A stretch of 64,000 nt of DNA, taken from the NCBI GenBank assembly GCA_964016885.1, contig OZ024746.1, positions 100,979,089 through 101,043,088 on the forward strand, written 5' to 3'. Within the stretch, counting starts at the first letter, position 1. Each line of letters starts with the position of its first letter. Origin of the DNA: Eledone cirrhosa. Lineage: Eukaryota; Mollusca; Cephalopoda; Octopoda; Eledonidae. The notes under the pieces are model-generated. The model had not been told where the DNA came from. It worked only from the letters and a program-made list of their open reading frames with translations, and made no database searches. A program made the translations under genes and the position numbers. Shown here piece after piece: positions 52,901-61,900 of the stretch.

Positions 52901-55900
52901 GGGAATATAACTGTGTAGGGAGGTGTGTTGGGGAGTATAACTGTGTAGGGAGGTGTGTTGGGGAGTATAACTGTGTAGGGAGGTGTGTTGGGGAGTATAA
53001 CTGTGTAGGGAGGTGTGTTAGGGAATATAACTGTGTACAGAAGTGTGTAGGGGAGTATAACTGTGTAGGGAGGTGTGTTGGGGAGTATAACTGTGAAGGG
53101 AGGTGTGTTGGGGAATATAACTGTGTAGGGAGGTGTGTTGGGGAATATAACTGTGTAGGGAGGTGTGTTGGGGAATATAACTGTGTAGGGAGGTGTGTTG
53201 GGGAATATAACTGTGTAGGGAGGTGTGTTGGGGAATATAACTGTGTAGGGGAGTATAACTGTGTAGGGAGGTGTGTTGGCGTATATAACTGTGTAGGGAG
53301 GTGTGTTGGGGAATATAACTGTGTAGGGGAGTATAACTGTGAAGGGAGGTGTGTTGGGGAATATAACTGTGTAGGGAGGTGTGTTGGGGAATATAACTGT
53401 GTAGGGGAGTATAAGAAATCATTCTTCAAATCTCATCTCTTCCTAGTGTTTCCTAATACTCCAAACATCTCGATCGTGTATCATTGTCAGGTCCAATTGT
53501 GTAAGGTCAGCTTTTATCACCTTGTCCCAGGTCTTCCTGGGTCATCCTACTCCATAGCTTCCATCAATTTTGATCATCCTGCACCTTTTTATACAGCTGT
53601 GATCCTTCATACACATCACATGTCCATACCAACGCAATCTCCTCTCTAGTACACTGAATCTGATCCCCCTTATGCCTAATTTCTCTTTTAGTTCAGTTAT
53701 GCTTTGCCATTCGTGTATATTTCTATTACATATCCATCGGAACATGCGTGCTTCATTTCTTTCCAATCTTCTTAGGTCCTCTGTGCACAGTGCCCAGGTC
53801 TCACTATCATGTACCATTGCTGGCGTTACACAATAATACAGAAGACCCGACTTCCCATGGGTGAAGCTGAAGCATATAGATATTATGACCCCAGCCCGCC
53901 CACTGTAAAGTGGTCGCGTAGGTGTCACAACAAAAAAAGCACCCAGCCCACACTGTAAATGAGGTTGGTGTTAGGAAGGGCATCCAGCTGTAGAAATCAA
54001 GCCCAAATCAGTTCTGTATGAATAAGACAAGGTCACCTGACCTGGCATTGCCCACAACAGGACAACCCGTCTAACCCATGCTAGTTTGGAAGAATGGAGG
54101 TAAAACGGTGATGATGATACACGCATCGTACAGTTTTCCTTTCAATTTAAGGGAGAAACCTTTTGTAGCTAGGAGTGGTAGTAGCTCCCTGCACTTCTTC
54201 CATCCTTTTCTTACTCTGGCTACTGTACTTTTGGGACACCTTCCTCCACAGCTGATTACATCACCAGAGTAACGGAAAGAGTCGACTATTTCTATAGAAC
54301 CATCAGGGCAGTTGGAGGAGCTAGTATCCTGTGGTCACTTGCTACTTACTGCACCTGAGTATCGGCCACATATAAAACCTATGTTCTTTGATAGCCTGCC
54401 TGTGATCCCACTTACATCTTTTATTTACCCATAGCTTGCATTTGGGGCATAGAATGAAATTTCTACCTACTCCTTTCCTGCACATTGAGCAAGGCCATTT
54501 CCCAGAGGGGATCTGGGTCCTATTTTCCTTTCTACATACTATAACTTTAGTCTTTGACAAGTTAACTTTAAAACCTTTTGATTCTAAGCCATGCTGCTAT
54601 GTTTGGCATTTCTTCTCGAAATCTGCCATAGTTTCAGCTGTGAGGGTTAGATCATCAGCATACAGAAGTTCCCAGGGGCAGCCAGACTTAAACTCTTCTG
54701 TTATAGCCTCTAGGGTAATAATAAACAGGAGAGGGCTAAGAAAAGAGCCTTGATGAACACCTACTTTTACACTAAATTCTTTACTATACTCATTGTTAAT
54801 TCTAACCTTACTGACTGCTCCTCTATACATGGCTAGTGTAGCTTTCACAAGCCACTCATCTACTCCTAGTTTCCTAAGAGCCCACCAGATAATGGAACAG
54901 GGGACTCTGTCAAAGGCTTTCTCCAAGCCAACAAAAGCTAAGTAGAGGGGTTTACTTTTATCTAGGTACTTCTGCAGTTACCTCACAAGGAAGAGGGCAT
55001 CTGTGGTACTTTTACCTGGCACAAATCCAAATTGCATCTCATCTAGGTTAACTCCCTAATCAGCTATGCTATAACACTTTCTGTGACCTTTATGACCTCG
55101 TCAACCAACTTAATGTCTCTATAGTTTTCTCTATCTAGAGCATCTCCTTTGCCCTTGACAACGATGCTGCTACACCAGTCATTTTGTATTAGTTTACAAT
55201 ATGGTGGTTAAGGTGTGACCCACCATTCCAGATGCTTTCAACGTCTCAGCAACTATCCCCAAAGGTCCAGCTGCCTTGCCTGTCTTCCTATCCTTGATTG
55301 CCTTAGTTACTACTAACCTGCACAGCCAGTCCCTCAGACCAACTTGGGGTAAACTATCTTCTTCCCATTCATCCGTCTTTCATAGTGGCACTTCCATGCT
55401 ACCTTCTTTTCAGCATCAGTGAAGGGACTCTGTTATCATCACGGACACACTTCTCTCCATCAACATCACAATTTTCCTTGACACATTGTCTTGCAATCCT
55501 GAACACCTCATGCATTGCAGAACATGCTTAAATGTTTTATTTTCCACTTCCCTTCTTGCAAAGTACACTTGTTGTCTAGCTTCCCTCCTAGCCACCTGGT
55601 AGTGTTCTCTACTTCCACCATTCTTTCCAAGCCCACCTTTTGGCCTTAATTGTCTCCTCCACCCTACTGTTCGGCCACCAAGTCACTCTTCTTCTCCCCA
55701 GAGACCTACTCCAACCACAAATTTCATTTGTCGCCTTCAGCAGGTTATCTTTCAGGAATTCCCATTGTTCCCCTATATAGTATATCTCTATTTGCGCTTT
55801 CTTACTGTCAAAAGCATCAAGTAACATACCTCTAAATTTGTTACTGACTGTCTGTCTCATCTTCTGGTAAGAATAAAATCTATCTGGCTGGTGTGCTCCC

Positions 55901-58900
55901 CTGATCTCTAGGTGATCAAGTGATTTTCTCGTTTTTTTAAAGTTTGTTACAGATAGTTAGGTTATTAGCATCAATGAATCTCAGTAGCCTGAAACCTTCC
56001 TTATTTCTAGTACCAACCCATAACCTCCATGGATTCCATCATAGCCATCACAATATTGTCCAACATGACCATTAAGATCACCAGCAATAATTATGTAGTC
56101 ACTGTTGGTTATTTAGGAAGTAGTGAGCATTAGGGTCTCATAGAACCTGTCTTTTATAACATCTGGTAGACCAGATTGAGGTGCATAAACGGATATAATT
56201 GACACGGTTGTTCTAATTAGAACTAGTCAGATTTTAATGATTCTGTCGTTCACTCTATTTAAAGCAATTACCTTATCTACCCATTTTTCTGCTAACATAA
56301 TTCCTATTCCACCCAGCCTGTTGTCATAACCCGCCCAGAAAAATTCATAGCATCCTTTTTTGCCTACAATGAATCTAGCTGACCCTCCCCTCCATCTGGT
56401 TTCTTGTATACAGCAAACAACTTTGTTTCGTTCAAGCATCTCTACAATGTGCCTTCATTCATGGTGCCAACTGTAAAGTTATGGAGTTCACTGGGAGAGA
56501 GGGCGGAAGAAGAGGATGGAGGAGGGTCAGGGCGACATCTTTGTCACCGTTTTACGTCCATTCTTCCACCCTAGCATGGGTTAGACAAATTGTCCTGTTG
56601 TGGGAAATGCTAGGACAGGTGACCATGTCTTGCTCATACAGAACTGATTTTAGCTTGGTTTCTACAGCTTGATGCCCTTCCCAATGCCAACCTCATTTAC
56701 AGTGAGTATTGGGTGTTTTTTTGTTGACAACTTTACAGTATTTCACTTATCCCCAAGGGATAAGTGAAATACTGAATGAACAGTACAAAAGTGTGTTAAT
56801 ACCCCCATTGAGGCACATGTAAATAAAGCCAGAGGATTTCTTTGGTGCCACAACACTCCACGAATAAATGGCGACTATCAACCACATAGACATAACAGAG
56901 GAGGATGAGATAGCGACCATAAAAGAAATTAGAACAGACTCAGCTGCTGATGGATTCCCAGCAGTCCTCCTAAAAACATGTAAGCATGCCTTAGCAAGAC
57001 CACTGAAGATCCTCTTCAGAAGTTTGTTGGCTAGCAGTAGATTACCCAGAGAGCTGAAAGAAGGCACAATATGCTCTATCCATAAAGGAGGAAGCAGAGT
57101 GGAGGCCAAAAACTACAGGCCAGTCTCCCTGACGTCACATATCAGTAAGGTCATGGAGCGAATTATCAGAAAGAAACTGATCATGTTCCTCGAGGAAAAT
57201 GACCGCCAAACTAGCACACAGCATGGCTTTCGCCCAGCTGTTAGATCACTACGACTGGGTACTGAAACAACTGCTGGACAGCTCACATGTGGACGTGATA
57301 TATTTTGACTTTGCAAAGGCCTTTGACAAGGTTGACCACACAATGAGATGTCACAAACTACACAGATTCGGCATAACTGGAAAAGTAGGTGAGTGACTGA
57401 ATGATTTCTTATAAGACAGAAGCCAGACAGTATCAAACTAACCACAGAGCTTGAGGCAATCCAAAGAAGCTACACCAAGAGGATTGCCATGATGAAGGAG
57501 ATGAGCAACTGGGAGAGGCTAAAAGAACTGAAACTCTACTCCTTGGAGCGAAGACGGGAGAGATACGCAGTGATATACATATGGCAGATCCTGGAGGAAC
57601 TAACACCAAACTTTGGCATTGAGAACTGGACCAAACCCTGAACAGGATATCACTGTGTGGTGCCAAGGGTCCCGTCTTTCACATCTAGAATAAGGAGCAG
57701 ATATTGCAATAGCCTGGGGTTCAAAGGCCTTTAACTCTTCAACAAGCTGCCAAGAAATTTGAGAGATCTGCATGGTGTGGATGTTCCAGATGAGCCCACA
57801 CCATGGTATGGAGGTAATCTAAGGGCGGCAGCAGCGAACTCCCTCTTACACCAATGGCCAGCCAACACAGGCTGGAGATAGAGCGTGTAGCAACAAGGGC
57901 GGTGCTCCAGCATACCCTCAGTCGGATGGCTGGAACAGGTAAAAGAGATATATACGGCAATGAAGTAAACATTACAATACAATACGAGGAAACAAAATAG
58001 TATCATTGATGATGTCATAGGTGTGTGATGAAAGAACTCTGAGAGTCTATATATATATATAGTTTCATTTTACGTCCGCTTTTTCCCTGCTTGCAAGGGT
58101 GGGACGGGAACTGATTCTGGCTTGATTTCTACAGCTGGATGCCCTTCCTAACACCAACCTCATTTACAGTGAGTGGTGGGTGCTTTTTTTGCCGTGGCAC
58201 CTCCACAACCACTTTGCAGTGGAATGATATGGACCCCAGTCCCATCATCTCATTTCTACAGCTGAGTAAACTGGAGCCATGTGAAATAAAGTGTCTTGCT
58301 CAAGGAAACAACACATCACCCGGTCTGAGAATTGAACTCACAACCTTTTGATTGCAAGGCCAATGCTCTAACCACTAAGCCATGTGCCTCCATTATATAT
58401 ATATATATATTTTTTTTTTTTTAACTGTTGATGAATCATCGATAAACATTGATTGCCAACTAAATTAACTATAGGGATATAAAATATACAGAAGCAAAAA
58501 CCAACCCAAACCAAACAATGAGTGTGTTTTGTTATATATTTCTGGCAACATTATAACACTGTGACCTCCCCCAAATATATCAATATATATATAAGAGTAA
58601 ACTTAGCCAAAACTAAAATGTTAGTGAGTAGGAAAGAAGACAGGACCCTGATTCCTTCAGGGAAGTGGCCCTGCTCAGTATGCAGGAAGGGAGTAGGCAT
58701 AAATTTCATTCGATGAACAATGTAAATCTTGGGTACACACGAGATGTAGTGGGATAACAAGAAGGGAAGACTTTGTTTGTGGAAGATGTACAGAGGTAAC
58801 TGAGGGGGAATATAACCAGTGATGTAAACCTATTCTAGTCACAGTAAAGACCCTTAGATGTGGTTGATAGCTTCTGCTATCTAGGTGACATAATTAGCAA

Positions 58901-61900
58901 TGGAGGAGGGTGCTCCGAGAGCATAATAGCTAGAATGCCACCCAACTACTTAAATTGGGAAATGGGCTTCTTGAAAAAGACTCCAACAACCAGATTCAGT
59001 TGTCATTTAGCCATATCATTGAAACAAAATTAGGTATAAGAAAGACCAAACATTCAGATCAGACAATGTGATCCAAAATGTTTCTGTGAAAGAAATCAAC
59101 AGAAGGCTGCTGAACATGTTACCAGGAAAGAAAAGATGCTACAAATCAGTTGACACAATCACTTCCCAAGACCAGGTTGTAAACTATCCAACTGAATTTT
59201 TGAACAGTCTTGAACTAGCAGGAATTCCTTCACACAACCTGATACTGAAACTTGGAGTATCAGTTATGTTACTCTATAATCAGGATCCTCCAAAACTTTG
59301 CAATGGCACAAGACTCATCAATAAATTTATGATGCCCAATGTCTTAGAAGTTACAATCATGTCAGGGAAATTTGCTGGTGACAATTGTTTCATTCCCAGA
59401 ATACCTCTGAAGCCAACTGATTTGCCATATGAATTTCAAAGACTTCAATTTCCTATCAGACTCAGTTTTGCCATGAATCATTGAAAGTCATTGGGTTGAA
59501 CCTGGCAGATCCTGTCTTTTCAAATGATCAACTCTATGTTGGCACAAGGGTTGGAAACCCTGATAGTCACTTCATTGTAGCACCACAGGGCAAAACCAAG
59601 AATGTTGTTTATCCAGAGGCTTTGAAATGAGCAATATCGTAATACCTCCTTCAATGACAATACACATAGATCCTAATTCCTTAGTCATATAGTTTGTAAG
59701 GAGTTCTGAAGTCGCAACTTTACTGTAGGTTGTTACTTTGGAAGAATATGCAGGCATTCCTGGGTACCTGTGATATATAGTAGTATAAGTGATATCTGTT
59801 TATGGTAACTAGCTAGACCTGTTAAAAATAGCAGCCAAATTTCCTTCAAATCAAATCCTACTATCTCATGTATGTATATATGAATGAAGTTGGAATTAAG
59901 AGGACTGAGAGTGAACTTAGCTAAGACTAAAGTGTTGATAAGTAGGAAAGAGGACAAACTCTGATTCCATCAGGGAAATGGCCATGCTCGATATGTAGAA
60001 AAGGAGTTGGCATAATTTCTATACAATGTATAATGCTATAAGCTTTTCTGGGTGGGAAATGACAATGGGCTGGGTGGAGTAGGAATCATGGTAGCAGAAA
60101 AGTGGGCAGATAAGATAATAGACGTAAATAGAGTGAACGACAGAATAATGAAAATAAGACTTGTCCTCAATAGAACTACGGTGACAGTAATATCTGCGTA
60201 CGCACCCCAATCCGGACTGCCCGGCGCTATAAAAGACAGATTCTATGAGACACTGATGCTCGCTACCTCCCAAATAACCGACAGTGACTATATAATTATT
60301 GCAGGCAACCTAAACGGTCACGTTGGACAACATTGTGACGGCTATGACGGAATCCATGGAGGCTATGGGTTCGGTACTAGAAATGAGGAAGGCTCCAGAA
60401 TCCTGGAATTCTGTGACGCAAATAACCTAACTATCTGTAACACTAACTTCAAAAAACGAGACAATCACTTGATCACCTATAGATCGGGGGAACACACAAG
60501 CCAGGTAGATTATATCCTTACCAGAAGACGTGACAGAGTGTCTGTTGTTAACACTAAATCCCTCCCCCATGAAGAATGCACCTCCCAACATAGACTGATA
60601 ATTAGCGACCTCATAGTCAGGACGAGACGTACTAGACAGCAGAAGAGGACTTTCCTCAGGAGAAAAATATGGAAGCTAAAGGACCCCACAGCCAGAAATA
60701 AATTTCAAAGCATATTACTTGATGCTTTCGACAGTAAGGAAAAGCAATTAGAGTCGTATAATATAGAGGAACAGTGGGAATTCCTGAAAGTAAACCTGCT
60801 GACGGCGGCAGACGAAGTCTGTGGCTGGAGCAGGCCTATAGGTAGGAGGAGAGTAACATGGTGGTGGAACAGTAAGGTGGAGGAGTCAATTAAGGCCAAA
60901 AAGCAGGCTTGGAAAGTATGGCGGGATGGGGGAAGTAGAGAAGACTATCAAGTGGCCAGGAGGGAAGCTAGGAGACAAGTGTACTTCGCAAGAAGGGAAG
61001 CAGAGGAAAGAAAGTTCAAGCATGTTCTACAACGCGAGGACCAAAAACGTGAGGTGTTCAGGATTGCTAGGCAATGTGTCAAGGAAAACCGTGATATTGT
61101 CGGGGAGAAGTGTGTACTTAATGATGAAGGCGTACTTGCCATCACTGACGCCGATAAGGTAGCCTGGAAGAGTCACTACGAAAGGCTTCTAAATGAGGAG
61201 AATAAATGGGAGAAAGACAGTCTCCCCCACATCGACCCAATAGAGGGACCAGCAGTGTTAGTCGAAGGTGTATAATAAGTAAGGCAATCAAAGATATGAA
61301 GGCGGGTAAGGCGGCTGGGCCTTCGGAAATAGTTGCTGAGATGCTGAAAGCCTCTGGAACGGTGGGACACACCATGGTCTCCCGGATAGTAAACCAAGTC
61401 ATACAGAATGGGGTTGTTCCGAAGGACTGGCGTAGCAGCATCATCATTAACTGTTACAAGGGTAAAGGAGATGCCCTAGATAGGTGTAACTATAGAGGCA
61501 TTAAATTAATCGACCAGGTCATGAAGGTCACGAAAAAAGTAATAGCGCAACCAATCAGAGAGAGAATTGATCTAGATGAAATGCAGTTCGGGTTTGTGTC
61601 AGGCAAAAGTACCACAGACGCTCTTTTCATTGTACGACAACTACAGGAGAAGTACCTAGCTAAAAGTAAACCCCTATACTTAGCTTTTGTTGACCTGGAG
61701 AAAGCCTTCGACAGAGTCCCCCGTTCCATTATCTGGTGGGCTCTTAGAAAACTAGGTGTTGACGAATGGCTTGTCAGAGCTATACAAGCCATGTATAAAG
61801 AAACAGTCAGCAAGGTTAGAATTAACAACGAATATAGTGAAGAGTTTAGCGTAAAAGTTGGTGTCCATCAGGGCTCTGTTCTTAGCCCCCTCCTATTTAT

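Larger units (their letters stand above)
53450..56470 (-). mobile_element. RTE LINE, near full length, broken, with nested insert
   Basis: Minus strand in order: endonuclease (56439-55870), linker (55860-55609), reverse transcriptase (55500-54597), zinc finger (54560-54342) and C-terminal domain (54300-53450). The C-terminal part is interrupted at 53822-54118 by another RTE 3' end in plus orientation. Closest to the 60-kb copy in wording ([23 protein letters not shown]) but with many stops. Sense to the host gene, intron 1. Confidence 0.9.
56736..57990 (+). mobile_element. Jockey/CR1-like LINE, internally deleted
   Basis: The plus strand codes [59 protein letters not shown] and QHGFRPA. After a frame break comes [20 protein letters not shown]. 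Then, after 57415, it jumps to [30 protein letters not shown] and the C-terminal end ([20 protein letters not shown]) up to 57990. The segment with the YADD active site is missing. This is a reverse transcriptase of the jockey/CR1 type, clearly different from the RTE copies. It starts with a short perfect palindrome. Confidence 0.85.

Noticed and set aside
48073..53429. Frames such as [10 protein letters not shown] and [10 protein letters not shown] up to 250 codons
   Set aside because: 30-bp satellite, length divisible by three, so stop-free frames are expected on both strands.
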